Below are positions 28,672 to 38,788 of a stretch of DNA of 64,000 bases, one piece after another. The DNA comes from Farysia itapuensis (lineage: Eukaryota > Basidiomycota > Ustilaginomycetes > Ustilaginales > Ustilaginaceae): contig JALBYC010000001.1 of NCBI GenBank assembly GCA_023212645.1, positions 620,001 to 684,000 of the forward strand. Direction: 5' to 3'. Each line of letters starts with the position of its first letter. Within the stretch, counting starts at the first letter, position 1. The notes beneath the pieces were generated by a model. That model saw nothing but the letters and a program-made list of their open reading frames with translations. It was not told where the DNA came from and did no database searches. A program made the translations under genes and the position numbers.

Positions 28672-30417
28672 TTAAATGAGGTAGAGAGTGTCGATGAAGC
28701 GGGAAGCGAGTTGGCCGACGATGGCGGTGGCGGATACGCCGGAGCCTAGGCCGTAGAGCATGGCCATGGAGCCCTGTTTGCCCTTTCCAGAGCTGCTGGC
28801 GATCTGGACGGCTGCCTTTAGGTCTTTGACAAACGTGTCAACCACGGGAATCGTCAGGCGCGTGAGAGCAATGTGAATGGCAGGAATGTCGCCGCCAAGA
28901 CCGTTGACGTGCCATCCAGACTTGGACATGTGGTCACCCACGTCGTAGATCGAAACGTTGTTCACCTGACTTCCAAAAGCGACGACCGAGACAAGCGGCT
29001 TGCCGAGCACAAACAGCTCAGGAATTTCAGACTCGATTCGACCGGCCAGTTTCTTGGTGGCGCCGACAATGTCTCTGCACGACTCAGTGTAGCCAGACTC
29101 GCCGAGTTTCATCATGGCCGCCCAGGTTCCGGCGATAAGGGATCCAGGTCGCGAGCCAGAAAGTGTCGGGGTGGCGTAGACTCCTCCAGGCCAGTCTGTC
29201 TTGACGTAGTACTGGAAGCGTCTCAATTCAGGTGTACGGTAGAGGATGGTGGAAAGTCCTTTGGGTCCGAAGCCGTACTTGTGGGTATCGCAAGAGATGG
29301 ATGTGACGCCCTCTACGCGGAAATCAAAAGGCTCCGTCTCAAAGCCAGCCTTGTCCAAGAAGGGTACGAGGAACGAGCCCAGACAGCAGTCAACGTGCAT
29401 GAGGATGTTGTTCTTCTTTGCCAGCTTGGCGAGGTGGGGGATATCGTCGATGATGCCGTCCGGGAAGTTGGGTGCAGATCCGACGAGACCGACTGTGTTG
29501 GAGTTAATGCTGCGTGCGACCCTGCCGACTTTGACTTTGCGAGTGATCGGGTCACAGGGAATGTGGTGGATCTTGATGCCAAAGTACTGCCCAGCTTTGT
29601 CAAACGCGGCATGGGCAGAGATACTGACAATGATTTCGGGCTCGGTGATGCCTTTCGTGTGACGTCCCCATTCACGCATTGCGAGACACGAGAGGAGAAT
29701 AGACTCGGTTCCTCCAGAGCTGGTAGCGCCAACGGCGGTGGAGGGAGCGTTGTACATTCGGAGCACCATGGAGACGATCTCGGCTTCCATCTTTCGGACA
29801 CCGGGGAAGACGTCGGGATGAAGCGGGTTGGATACGAGGAATTGTTTGATGGAGTCGGCCAGCAGCTCGCTGAGGTCATCACCGCCGTGGTAGACGGCAC
29901 CAGACACCTTTCCGCCCTTCCAGACTTCTTGTCCATCTCTAGATTCCCAGTCACTTTCGACAACCTTGCTATCTACGCCCGCTTCCATGGTCTGAAGCTT
30001 TGACATCTCTGCACGGATCCATTCAGTCTCTTTGCCAGATGAGGGCAGCTTTCGGTTTACCTCGAGATACGAAGGTCTGGGCACAATCTTTTGTTCGACT
30101 TCGGCCATGGCAGCGTCAAGCTCTGACTTGACCTTGCGACGTGCTGCTGGTGTTTTGAGCAGCAGGGCAAAGGCTCGGCCCGAAATGAGGCGGTAGAGCT
30201 GATAGACCGACTCTGTGATGCCGTATACACGCAGGTGTCGCAAGAGACGTGTGGCGTAGCGATAGATGACCAGAGCGAATACCGCATTCTTGGCATTCTC
30301 CAAAGTGAGCAACATGCGCAAAGCCGAGAGCATGAGGCCTTCGTCTGCAGACTGTCGCTTGATGGTCGACCTCATCCTGGCAGCCGCTGCCTCTCGAGCT
30401 GGTGTTCTTGATGCCAT
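28672..30417 (-). CDS. DPL1: Sphingosine-1-phosphate lyase
   Basis: This 581-residue PLP enzyme cleaves phosphorylated long-chain bases to phosphoethanolamine and a fatty aldehyde at the ER membrane. A hydrophobic N-terminal segment (about residues 38-60, VFALVIYRYATRLL) fits the membrane anchor. The PLP lysine is in SCDTHKYGFGPKG (about 377). The flanking TDWPGGVYATPTLSGSRPG stretch is typical of the family, which belongs to the group II decarboxylase fold. Length is close to yeast Dpl1 (589). A large antisense frame over this gene is a codon-bias shadow. It converges with TSC1 and diverges from KRS1. Confidence 0.95.
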   Translation of the reverse strand: MASRTPAREAAAARMRSTIKRQSADEGLMLSALRMLLTLENAKNAVFALVIYRYATRLLRHLRVYGITESVYQLYRLISGRAFALLLKTPAARRKVKSELDAAMAEVEQKIVPRPSYLEVNRKLPSSGKETEWIRAEMSKLQTMEAGVDSKVVESDWESRDGQEVWKGGKVSGAVYHGGDDLSELLADSIKQFLVSNPLHPDVFPGVRKMEAEIVSMVLRMYNAPSTAVGATSSGGTESILLSCLAMREWGRHTKGITEPEIIVSISAHAAFDKAGQYFGIKIHHIPCDPITRKVKVGRVARSINSNTVGLVGSAPNFPDGIIDDIPHLAKLAKKNNILMHVDCCLGSFLVPFLDKAGFETEPFDFRVEGVTSISCDTHKYGFGPKGLSTILYRTPELRRFQYYVKTDWPGGVYATPTLSGSRPGSLIAGTWAAMMKLGESGYTESCRDIVGATKKLAGRIESEIPELFVLGKPLVSVVAFGSQVNNVSIYDVGDHMSKSGWHVNGLGGDIPAIHIALTRLTIPVVDTFVKDLKAAVQIASSSGKGKQGSMAMLYGLGSGVSATAIVGQLASRFIDTLYLI

Positions 30418-31406
30418 CGTGAAGAGATAGATGGCGTTAGACAGTGGTTGGTAGAACAGACAGCCGAGAAATGTTTTGGATTCGCTGGCTTCTGGCCTTA
30501 TTAAAGAGCCAAGCCAATGCCAGCCGTCGAAGAATCACACTTTTTCTAAATAAAGCTTACCTTGGGCGTCTCGCCTCGAGAGAATTCTCGGAACTAATTT
30601 CTTCAGTGGAGCAACCGGAGGTTTTGCCCCACGTGGGAGCAATCGAGGTCTGCTGGTTCGGGAAACGTTACGCGTCGTTCGGATGCCTTACCGACAATCT
30701 CGAAGTCGAGTAACTTTTGTGATTGCTGAACAACATGGCATAGCTTACCAATGCGCAACACGCTTGAGCTGAGCTGAGAGCTGAGCCTCGAGTTCCACGC
30801 ACGTCACGCGAGTCTTCTCAGACCCCATTGCGTTCCTGCAGCTGGCCACTTCGGCCACGCATCGCAGCCTCTCTCGGCCTTCAGACCTTGCAACTTCAGT
30901 TGCACCTTGTCTCGTGCATAACCGCCGCCCTTTCTCAACTTGTAGAGGGCTGCTTTGCACTCGATTCGCCGGTGCCTCTCTTGCAGAATCACTGTACGGA
31001 GTTTGCATTGCATTGCCTGTAAAATGATCTCAAAAAGGTCGACTTTTGAAGGTCAAATAAATCAAGAAAAATTCACGGGCGGCAAGCTGTCATGTCCTTG
31101 TGTCCAGGACCAGTCTTCCTGAAAGCCAATAGGGGCAGAGCACATCCACAGCGACATCCCGACCACGAGCAAGCTAGGCTTGACCAGACAGTCTTGACGC
31201 ACGCACATTCTTGCGAGCTTGCGTAGTTGCGGTGAGATTGATGTTAGATCACGGAACTGCTTACAGCAAGCGTGCAAGCTTGCGAGCGGGCGAGCCCGCG
31301 AGAGCGGCGAGACAGAGACCACAAAGTTGACTCGACGGAAGATCCAATTTTTTTCAAACGCCCTGATCACCAACAACCTTGCACGAGCTCTAGCGTTCTT
31401 CGTTGC
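30418..31406. other. Divergent intergenic region DPL1 / KRS1
   Basis: This 989-bp gap serves two divergent promoters. On the minus strand, three GTAAG-type donor sequences (near 30747, 30690 and 30558) and an open frame ending at the first of them suggest that a small spliced transcript is possible. I could not assemble a convincing protein. Upstream of KRS1 the plus strand becomes pyrimidine-rich near 31340-31400. Confidence 0.35.
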
Positions 31407-33353
31407 ATGCTCAGTTCGCTTCCTCGATCCATATCTGTCCTTTCTCGATCCTTTGTTCCGAAGAACGCATTCGTTGGCACTCGCCCTCAACTTCTTGCTT
31501 CTCTGCCTTATCAGACCCGCATACTAGGAGCACGTACCATGTCTGGCACCGATGCTGTAAACCAGGCCGCTGATGCGGTCAACCTGCTCAAGGACGAAGT
31601 CACCGGCGAAATGATCTCCAAGTCCGAGCTCAAACGTCGTAACAAGCAGCGAGAGAAAGACGCCAAAAAGGCAACAAAGGCCGCTGAGACTCCCGCTCCA
31701 GCAGCTGGTGCTGCAAGAGCTGGTGCCGCTGCTGCCGAGGAAGAGCTTAACCCCAACCAGTACTACGAGCGACGCTTCAGAACCATCGCTGCGCTCCGCG
31801 AGACCAAGAACCCCGACCCTTACCCGCACAAGTTTAATGTTTCAATCTCTCTTACCGACTTCATCGCACGCTACGAGGGCAAGATTGAAGCGGGCCAACA
31901 CCTGGAGAACGAGGAAGTGTCAATTGCAGGCCGGCTGCACAACATGCGCTCTTCCGGCCAGAAGCTCCGATTCTACGACTTGCACGGAGAAGGTGTCAAA
32001 GTCCAAATCACCGCTCAACTGCAGGACCACACCGATGGCGACTTCTTTGCTGTGCACGATTTGCTGCGACGCGGCGACATTGTCGGTGTCTCCGGCGTGC
32101 CTGGCAAGACCAAGAAGGGCGAACTCTCCATTTTCCCTCGGTCTGTGAAATTGCTCTCTCCCAGTCTCAAGATGCTGCCCAAAGCTTCTCAGGGCGACAA
32201 GGGAGGATTCACCGACACAGAGCAGCGACATCGCAAGAGGTACCTCGACCTGATCATGAACAACCACGTCCGCGACATTTTCGTCAAGCGCGCCAAGACA
32301 ATCAACTACGTGCGACGTTTCCTCGACAATCTCGGATTCTTGGAGGTCGAGACTCCCATGATGAACCAGATCGCTGGAGGCGCAACTGCCAAACCGTTCA
32401 CCACGTACCACAACGATCTGAAGCTTGACCTGTTCATGCGAATCGCGCCTGAGCTTTTCCTGAAAGAGCTGGTGGTCGGTGGTCTTGACCGTGTGTATGA
32501 GATCGGACGTGTCTTCCGTAACGAATCCATTGACCAAACCCACAACCCCGAGTTCTCCATCTGCGAGTTTTACATGGCTTATGCCGACATGTATGACCTT
32601 ATGGATATTACTGAATCCATGATCTCTGGACTGGTCAAGGCGGTCACTGGCTCGTACAAAATCAAGTATCACCCTGACGGCAAGGATGTCGAAGGCGGTC
32701 GAGAGTACGAAATCGACTTTACCACACCCTGGAAGCGATTTGACATGATCAAGGAGCTCGAGAAGCAGATGAATGTGACTTTCCCTCCTGCCGACACGCT
32801 TCACACCGAAGAGACCCGACAGTGGCTGTCCGACCTTGCTGTCAAGCACAACGTGGATTGCTCTGAGCCGCGAACTTGCTCGCGACTGATTGACAAGATG
32901 ACTGGCGAATTCATCGAAAGCCAATGCATCAACCCTTCGTTTATTGTTGGACACCCGCAAGTCATGTCTCCGCTAGCCAAGCGACATCGGGACATTCCAG
33001 GCCTGTGCGAACGATTCGAGGCCTTCGTTGCCACCAAGGAGATCTGCAATGCATACACCGAGCTCAACGATCCCTGGGTACAACGTGCCAACTTTGAGGA
33101 GCAGAGCCGCCAAAAGGACCAGGGCGATGACGAAGCTCAGGGTATCGACCACGTCTTTATTGACGCACTCGAGCACGGCCTGCCACCCACCGGCGGTTGG
33201 GGTCTCGGCATCGACCGACTGGTCATGTTCCTCACCGACTCGAACTCGATCAAGGAAGTTCTTGCTTTCCCTGCCAACAAGCCCTTACCCACCGACAACA
33301 AGCCTGAGCCTGTTCCTTCCGTCGAAGCCGAAAACACTGCTGGTACAGCCTAG
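31407..33353 (+). CDS. KRS1: Lysyl-tRNA synthetase, class II, with alternative starts for mitochondrial and cytosolic forms
   Basis: The cytosolic start is the ATG at 31539 (604 residues). An in-frame ATG at 31407 adds 44 residues that contain several Arg and one Lys, many Ser and Leu, and no Asp or Glu, a typical mitochondrial presequence. The enzyme has a Lys-rich N-terminal helix, an anticodon-binding OB fold ([20 protein letters not shown]), class II motif 2 ([17 protein letters not shown]) and motif 3 ([15 protein letters not shown]). It charges tRNA-Lys with lysine. The upstream frame stays open to a GTG at 31272, but that region has no ATG and is probably leader. Leaky scanning or two transcription starts could give both isoforms from one gene. 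A tRNA gene lies 160 bp downstream. Confidence 0.95.
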   Translation: MLSSLPRSISVLSRSFVPKNAFVGTRPQLLASLPYQTRILGARTMSGTDAVNQAADAVNLLKDEVTGEMISKSELKRRNKQREKDAKKATKAAETPAPAAGAARAGAAAAEEELNPNQYYERRFRTIAALRETKNPDPYPHKFNVSISLTDFIARYEGKIEAGQHLENEEVSIAGRLHNMRSSGQKLRFYDLHGEGVKVQITAQLQDHTDGDFFAVHDLLRRGDIVGVSGVPGKTKKGELSIFPRSVKLLSPSLKMLPKASQGDKGGFTDTEQRHRKRYLDLIMNNHVRDIFVKRAKTINYVRRFLDNLGFLEVETPMMNQIAGGATAKPFTTYHNDLKLDLFMRIAPELFLKELVVGGLDRVYEIGRVFRNESIDQTHNPEFSICEFYMAYADMYDLMDITESMISGLVKAVTGSYKIKYHPDGKDVEGGREYEIDFTTPWKRFDMIKELEKQMNVTFPPADTLHTEETRQWLSDLAVKHNVDCSEPRTCSRLIDKMTGEFIESQCINPSFIVGHPQVMSPLAKRHRDIPGLCERFEAFVATKEICNAYTELNDPWVQRANFEEQSRQKDQGDDEAQGIDHVFIDALEHGLPPTGGWGLGIDRLVMFLTDSNSIKEVLAFPANKPLPTDNKPEPVPSVEAENTAGTA

Positions 33354-33515
33354 ATACTGCCCTTATCGCAATAAAATGCATGAAAGAAAGACTTTTTGCC
33401 TGCTTGTGCGATAGAGTGAGCGAGACACGAAGATAGAGACGCGTTCATCTGCGCCGTTATTGTAGGTTCATAGGTGCATATACGTGCAAGTCTCGGGCGC
33501 GATTGTCAGATCGCC

Positions 33516-33610
33516 GGGTTCTTAGCTCAGTGGTAGAGCGGCAGACTTCGATCTCCGCGAGTTTAACTCAAGGTTTCTGCAGGTCGCGGGTTCGAGCCCC
33601 GTAGGACTCT
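33516..33610 (+). tRNA. tRNA-Arg (anticodon TCG) with a 23-nt intron
   Basis: A full cloverleaf can be drawn. The acceptor pairs GGGTTCT with AGGACTC (two G-U wobbles). The D arm is GCTC-AGTGGTA-GAGC, the anticodon stem GCAGA/TCTGC, the variable loop AGGTC, and the T arm GCGGG-TTCGAGC-CCCGT. The anticodon TCG is at 33548-33550. A 23-nt intron at 33552-33574 interrupts the loop one base after the anticodon, the canonical eukaryotic position. It contains CGA, which can pair with the anticodon. The B box GGTTCGAGCCC is intact. The discriminator base is T, which is uncommon for Arg tRNAs. Confidence 0.85.
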
Positions 33611-34683
33611 AATGGTTCCAATCTGGCGCTTTCTTTTTTTGCTACTCGCTTGCAAAGCTGACCTGCAAGTTGCAAAGATTCAGGTACCTCGTGCTGCTGT
33701 TTGCAGGACAGCGTGGCCGTCGGAGAGTACCGGGCGCGACTGCTATATGTCGAGGAGATGCCGAAACGGGGCGGGGGAGCATTAAAAATCCCCCGTCGTG
33801 CCGAGGTGCAAGCACGGCTGTTTCCGCAATTCATTGTTCCAACCTTCGTCGCCGACACAACATTTCACCCCGTCGAATGCGCGCCAAACCTCTAACGGAA
33901 CTGGCGCGTATCTGTCTGGGGCCCCGACGATGACCAGTAAGCTTTCCCATAATTTCCCGACAGCCTTCGAGGGGCGAATTGTGCTGTTTGAGTTGAGGTG
34001 CTGAAGGGTACTCGAAGTCGGGACCGGGGACCTTTTTGAGTCTTGGCGTTGGCTCGCTTAACAGCGATCACGTCCGGTGTTTCCGACTTACCTCTGCTTC
34101 AGGGGAGCGCAAGAAGAGCTCGTGGAAATGTGACACGGTGACGCACGCTGTGTGGGGAGCGCAGCACGAGAGACCTGCATGGTTGGGTTTGGAATGTCGG
34201 AACTTGTGCAGGCTTGTCGGATCACTCCGCGCTTAGTGAGTGTGAGTCGGGTGGGGTTCAAGTTTCATTTTCGACAGGGTGGGGGCGAATATCAAATTCT
34301 GAATCTCGAGGCACTAGAACTGTCCGCGGCACGTCAGTGCAGCTCCGCTCCGCCGCCTTTCCACGCCGCCGGGGCGCGCTATGGAGAAATATGCGTCTGT
34401 GGAGGCCTCTCGCTTAGCCGGTTGCAGACATTTCTCACTTCGGTTGGGGGAGAAAGATTGCCTGATGTATCTTTGTCCCCCCTTCGGAAGACTCCTGTTG
34501 TCCAATGCCGTTTCTGCGCTCTCGGTCCCTCCGCATGTCCCTGATGCAGGATGGAGGTCATGCGCCTGTAACGCCCCATTGAATTTCTCCTGTGGCAGGC
34601 ACACCGACCTATAAAGATGGGCCGTGTGCCTCGTAATAACAAGTTCTCGTCCACCTCACCCCCTTCTGCTACCTTTGCCACTC
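33611..34683 (+). promoter_or_regulatory. Long upstream region of the Jen1-like gene with SYGGGG sites and a TATA box
   Basis: This 1.07-kb gap precedes the carboxylate transporter gene. Plus-strand matches to the Mig1/CreA-type core SYGGGG occur at 33771, 33916, 34024, 34152, 34251 and 34279. A TATAAA box lies at 34610-34615, about 70 bp before the ATG. An ATG at 34617 opens a frame overlapping the real start, but it sits directly after the TATA box and is probably not transcribed. Open frames here show no family resemblance. Confidence 0.45.
33634..33640 (+). terminator. RNA polymerase III terminator of the tRNA gene
   Basis: A run of seven T residues on the plus strand begins 24 bp after the tRNA 3' end. 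Such runs terminate RNA polymerase III. Confidence 0.75.
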
Positions 34684-36379
34684 ATGAAGGATCCCACACA
34701 CGGCCTCTTTCGCTTGCCCTCCAAGGAGGAGCGTCGCATTGCCCGAAATGGCGCGTCTCTGAACCCCTTCAAATTGGCAATGATGCTGACCCCAATGCAG
34801 GGCGCCATGTTCTTCTCCGGCTGGTTGGCTTGGACCATGGATGCATGGGACTTTTTCTCAGTCTCTCTTTCGGTCAACGCTCTCCACCTGCAGTTCGATC
34901 GTCCCACCCACGACATCACCACAGCTATCACTCTTACACTGCTCTTCCGTTCCGTCGGCGCTGCCATCTTCGGGTAAGTTATGCGATTGTCGCTGGCGTT
35001 TGAATTCCTGACTTTGCACGCGATTTTGCGTTCGACATCGTCAAGGTTTGGGCTCTAGCAAAATTTTGTCTGAGATCGACTGCTGACTCTCCTTTTCATC
35101 ACTTTGCAGTGTCATCTCTGATCGATATGGACGCAAGTACCCCCTGGTCATTAACCTGATCATCATCGGTGTCCTCTCGCTCGGTTCCGGTTTTGTTCAA
35201 ACTTACTCGCAATTCCTTGCCGTTCGATCACTGTTCGGCATCGGAATGGGCGGTATCTGGGGCATGGCCACCGCCACTGCACTGGAGAACATGCCTCCGG
35301 AGCCGCGTGGTCTGTTTTCTGGTATCCTGCAACAAGGTTATGCTGTCGGCTATCTGCTTGCCGCCTCCGTCAATTTGACTTGGATCCAGCGCTCGCACAA
35401 TTGGCGTATCCTCTTTTTCCTTGGCGCCGGTCTCTCCGCTTTTGCCGCCTTTGTTCGTCTACTGCTGCCCGAGTCAGAGCTCTTCTTGAGACAGAAGGCA
35501 GCCCGTCAGGCGAATGGCGTCGCAGGTGAATCCAAGGCCAAGGTCTTTATTCGCGAACTCAAAGAGATGCTTAAGACAAACTGGCTCCGCTGCATCTACG
35601 GTATCCTGCTCATGACTGGATTCAACTTTTTGAGCCACTCCTCTCAAGATCTATACCCTACTATTCTCCAGTCTTCAAAGCTGATCTCTGCCAAGCTTTC
35701 GTCCAAGGCGACTATCATTGCAAACTGCGGTGCGATCTGTGGTGGTTTCGTGGCCGGCTACATTTCGCAGTACCTCGGTCGACGAGTGACCATCATTGCG
35801 TTTGTTATTCTGACGGGCTGCATGATCCCCGCCTGGATCCTGCCGTCGACATTCGGCGGTCTGGCTGCCGGTGCGTTCTTCTTGCAATTTGGTGTTCAGG
35901 GTGCTTGGGGTGTCGTGCCCATCTACCTGTCCGAGATCTCGCCACCTGCTTTCCGAGCAACTTACGCCGGATTGGCCTACCAGCTTGGCAACGCCGCCTC
36001 GTCTGCTTCTTCTCAGATTGAAGCAACGGGTGGTGACAACCTCAAGGAACGCAACCCAGCCTGGACCCCAGCCTCACCAGCCACCGTTCCCGAGTATATT
36101 CCAGCGTACGCACGCGTCTCTGCCATCTTGCTTGGCACAGTTTGTGCCTACCTGATCATTGTAGTCACCTTTGGTTGGGAGTTCAAGGGCGCCGAGTTCG
36201 AAAAGGCTTTGCCAGCATCTGTTGCGGGAGCCGGTCACCAAGATCCCGAGAGTCTTACCTCCCCACACGAGAAAAACTACCGCTCGGACCGCTCCGACGA
36301 AGACTCGATCGAGCACGTTGGCGACATGCGCCAGACCAAGGGCGATGTATCCCCTACCGACGACGAGAAGCGCGTCTAG
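34684..36379 (+). CDS. JEN1: Jen1-type monocarboxylate/proton symporter (MFS), two exons
   Basis: The coding sequence joins 34684..34973 and 35110..36379 (519 residues), with donor GTAAGT and acceptor TTTGCAG around a 136-nt intron. The splice restores the MFS loop signature GVISDRYGRKYP between membrane segments 2 and 3. In the second exon the stretch NFLSHSSQDLYPT matches the Jen1 family signature NXX(S/T)HX(S/T)QDXXXT. Mutations in that motif are known to affect lactate/pyruvate transport in yeast Jen1. About twelve membrane segments are readable, with a hydrophilic charged tail. The expected role is uptake of lactate, pyruvate or related monocarboxylates at the plasma membrane. Substrate range cannot be read from sequence; a dicarboxylate Jen2-like role is possible. 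Its neighbours include AACS and PCK1. Confidence 0.88.
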
Positions 36380-37198
36380 ACGCCTTGTCTTGCCCCGAAC
36401 TAGGCCTTGTTGGCTCCCTTGCTCGTTCTCGCATACCTCACTTTGCCTTTGATGCTCCTTTTTGTACTTTTATCTTTGGGCTTTCGGCTTCTGTCCTCTT
36501 CCTCGTCAATCAAAACATCACCTCAATTGCTGCATTGCGTGTGCGAAGTGTTGAGAGAACCGGCAGAACTGTGAATGGGGGAGTCGTGCAAAGAGTGAGG
36601 CGCTGAGAGTAGGCAGCACCAGCTGACAAACAAAAGAGAAAAGGCTTGGCGCTTGTGGTTCTCATGCAAATTATGCAATATCGCACGAGACAGGTGTTCA
36701 GCCTGAATGACATCACACACACACGAATCACCATGAGTAGAGATGTTGACCTTGTCAACAAAAGCATTTGAGCAAAGAGAAGAGCCCAAAGGAACAAGGT
36801 GCTTCTGAGTGCTGTTTGCGCGATGCAGGAAGCGGGGATTGTGGACCGGCGTCATTCTGGTGGGTACCGTAGGGCGGGCGGTTGCCGAGGCGAGTCGGCG
36901 GTGTTATGAGACCCTGTCGAAATATGCAGAGTGGTGAGTTCAAAATAACAACGCTGTGCGCTGCGTGCGCCAAGAGTAGTTACATTACACAGCGCGCTGC
37001 GATTTCGATTGCAATCCTCAATTTAATAATAGCGCACACTCGCACTCTCCATCTCGGAACCTTGCCATCTTGACCTCTCGCCACCGCCATCCCCACTCGT
37101 GCCTTTGTTCCGTCTCTCGTTGCCTTTTGCCCATCATAACTAGCTTCGCTACCCCCAAGAAGGTGGCATTCACCTCGGAAGACAGTGGTCAGTCTACC
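36380..37198. other. Intergenic region between the Jen1-like gene and VCX1
   Basis: These 819 bp contain the 3' end of the transporter gene and the VCX1 promoter. The VCX1 frame is open upstream of its ATG from 37070, but with no ATG there. A short CA run (36715-36724) is present. No other gene was recognised on either strand. Confidence 0.4.
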
Positions 37199-38710
37199 AT
37201 GTCGTCTTCGGAACATGCACCTGCTGCTTCGCCCACTGTAGACATTGCTCAGAATGCCAACAGCAACAACCCCTATTCTGCGACCTCTGACAATATCACA
37301 CACCGTTCCAACAAGGCCAGCACCAGCACCGATGATCCTGACATGCTCGAAAAGGGAGAGTCCAGCACCGCCAATGACACATCTTCCAACTCCTCCGCCA
37401 AGCGCGGCATGGATCGCGACCAATCTTCAATGCAACAAGGCCTAGGAGGGCCTTTTGCCGGCCCACCACGTCGAGCAACCATGGAATCGGGAAGAACGCT
37501 ACGAAGATCCTTCACCGACCTCTTTCACCCCGAACACAAGCTAGCAGATCCGCCAGGCACCATGCTCAGTCTCAAGAACCTTCTCTTCGGCTCTGTCCTC
37601 AACATCTTGCTCGTCTTTATCCCCATCTCCTGGGCACTCCATTTTGCGCTCGACCAGAGTGTATCCAAGAACGGTCTTGCTGTCTTTATCACTTCATTCC
37701 TGGCCATCATGCCACTCGCTACCATCTTGTCACAGGCAACCGAAGAACTTTCGCTGCGAGTTGGCGAAACAATCGGCGGTCTCATCAACGCTTCTCTTGG
37801 CAACGCAGTTGAACTCATCGTTGCCATTGTATCGCTCTTTAACTGCGAGCTGATCATCACTCAAACTTCTCTCCTTGGATCCATCCTCTCCAACTTGCTG
37901 TTGGTTCTGGGTACGTGCTTTTTCGCCGGAGGTCTTCGCAACAAAGAACAGGTCTTCTTGGCCGCGCCGACACAGCTCAATTCGTCGCTGCTCATGATGG
38001 CCGTCATCTCGCTCGTGATCCCCTCGGCTTTCCACGCCGTTCTTGGCGCCATCCCAGACGGCACGGAGCGTCCCGACATTCTCAAGTTCTCTCGAGGCGT
38101 CTCCGTCCTTCTGCTCCTCATCTACATTGGCTTTTTGATCTTCAGCTTGGCATCTCACAAGGAATTCTTCGAGGTTGACCACGAGGGAGAAGAGGAAGAG
38201 CAACCGTCCATGAACATGACCAGTGTCATTGTTACCCTCGTCTTTGTTACGGTACTCATTGGGGTCACCTCTGAATGGCTGGTTAGCGCTATCAACGTTG
38301 TCGTCGAGACCGGAGGTGTCTCAAGGACATGGATCGGACTAATTTTGCTGCCTATTGCAAGTAATGCCACGGAGCATCTGGCTGCCGTCATTTTTGCGTG
38401 GAAGAACAAGATCCAAATGGCGAGTTCGATTGCAATTGGCTCTTCGATTCAGATCGCGCTCTTCGTCATTCCCCTGCTGGTTCTCATCGCATGGTGTGGC
38501 GACAAGCCACTCAGTCTGCTCTTTGACCCGTTCGCCACCATTCTGCTGTTCTTGACAGTGCTAATTGTCAACTTCGCCATCGCCGACAACAGGAGCAACT
38601 ACCTCGAAGGATTCGTCCTCATCATGGTCTATCTGATCGTCGCTCTTACTGTATGGTTTGTGCCCGACAATGTCGCAGACAGTCTCTTCCCCGACTCGTA
38701 CTGCACATAG
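37199..38710 (+). CDS. VCX1: Vacuolar Ca2+/H+ exchanger (CaCA family, CAX type)
   Basis: This 503-residue protein has a polar N-terminal region of about 115 residues followed by eleven predicted membrane segments. The two alpha-repeats of the cation exchanger fold are visible: GLINASLGNAVELIVAIVSL (about residues 190-210) and the matching LPIASNATEHLAAVIFAW (about 381-398). An acidic loop (EEEEQPS) separates the halves. Yeast Vcx1 loads Ca2+ into the vacuole using the proton gradient. The ATG at 37199 is chosen because the upstream open frame lacks any ATG. The gene ends 78 bp from the convergent AACS stop. Confidence 0.93.
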   Translation: MSSSEHAPAASPTVDIAQNANSNNPYSATSDNITHRSNKASTSTDDPDMLEKGESSTANDTSSNSSAKRGMDRDQSSMQQGLGGPFAGPPRRATMESGRTLRRSFTDLFHPEHKLADPPGTMLSLKNLLFGSVLNILLVFIPISWALHFALDQSVSKNGLAVFITSFLAIMPLATILSQATEELSLRVGETIGGLINASLGNAVELIVAIVSLFNCELIITQTSLLGSILSNLLLVLGTCFFAGGLRNKEQVFLAAPTQLNSSLLMMAVISLVIPSAFHAVLGAIPDGTERPDILKFSRGVSVLLLLIYIGFLIFSLASHKEFFEVDHEGEEEEQPSMNMTSVIVTLVFVTVLIGVTSEWLVSAINVVVETGGVSRTWIGLILLPIASNATEHLAAVIFAWKNKIQMASSIAIGSSIQIALFVIPLLVLIAWCGDKPLSLLFDPFATILLFLTVLIVNFAIADNRSNYLEGFVLIMVYLIVALTVWFVPDNVADSLFPDSYCT

Positions 38711-38788
38711 TCCCATTTCTCTCTCAGCTCAAGTTGTACATACTGCATGTAAATACGCATCATTTCTTATTTTCTCGTGCTATACAAT

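Noticed and set aside
28873..30003. Plus-strand open frame (376 codons) opposite DPL1
   Set aside because: Shadow of the lyase gene; composition is odd and no domain is visible.
31920..32960. Minus-strand open frame (346 codons) opposite KRS1
   Set aside because: Lies wholly within the LysRS catalytic domain on the other strand; no recognisable protein.
33670..33933. Small plus-strand open frames downstream of the tRNA gene
   Set aside because: Arg/Gly-rich with no family resemblance; the region reads better as promoter.
34617..35003. Upstream open frame overlapping the Jen1-like start
   Set aside because: Its ATG is 2 bp after the TATA box, so it is probably not in the transcript.
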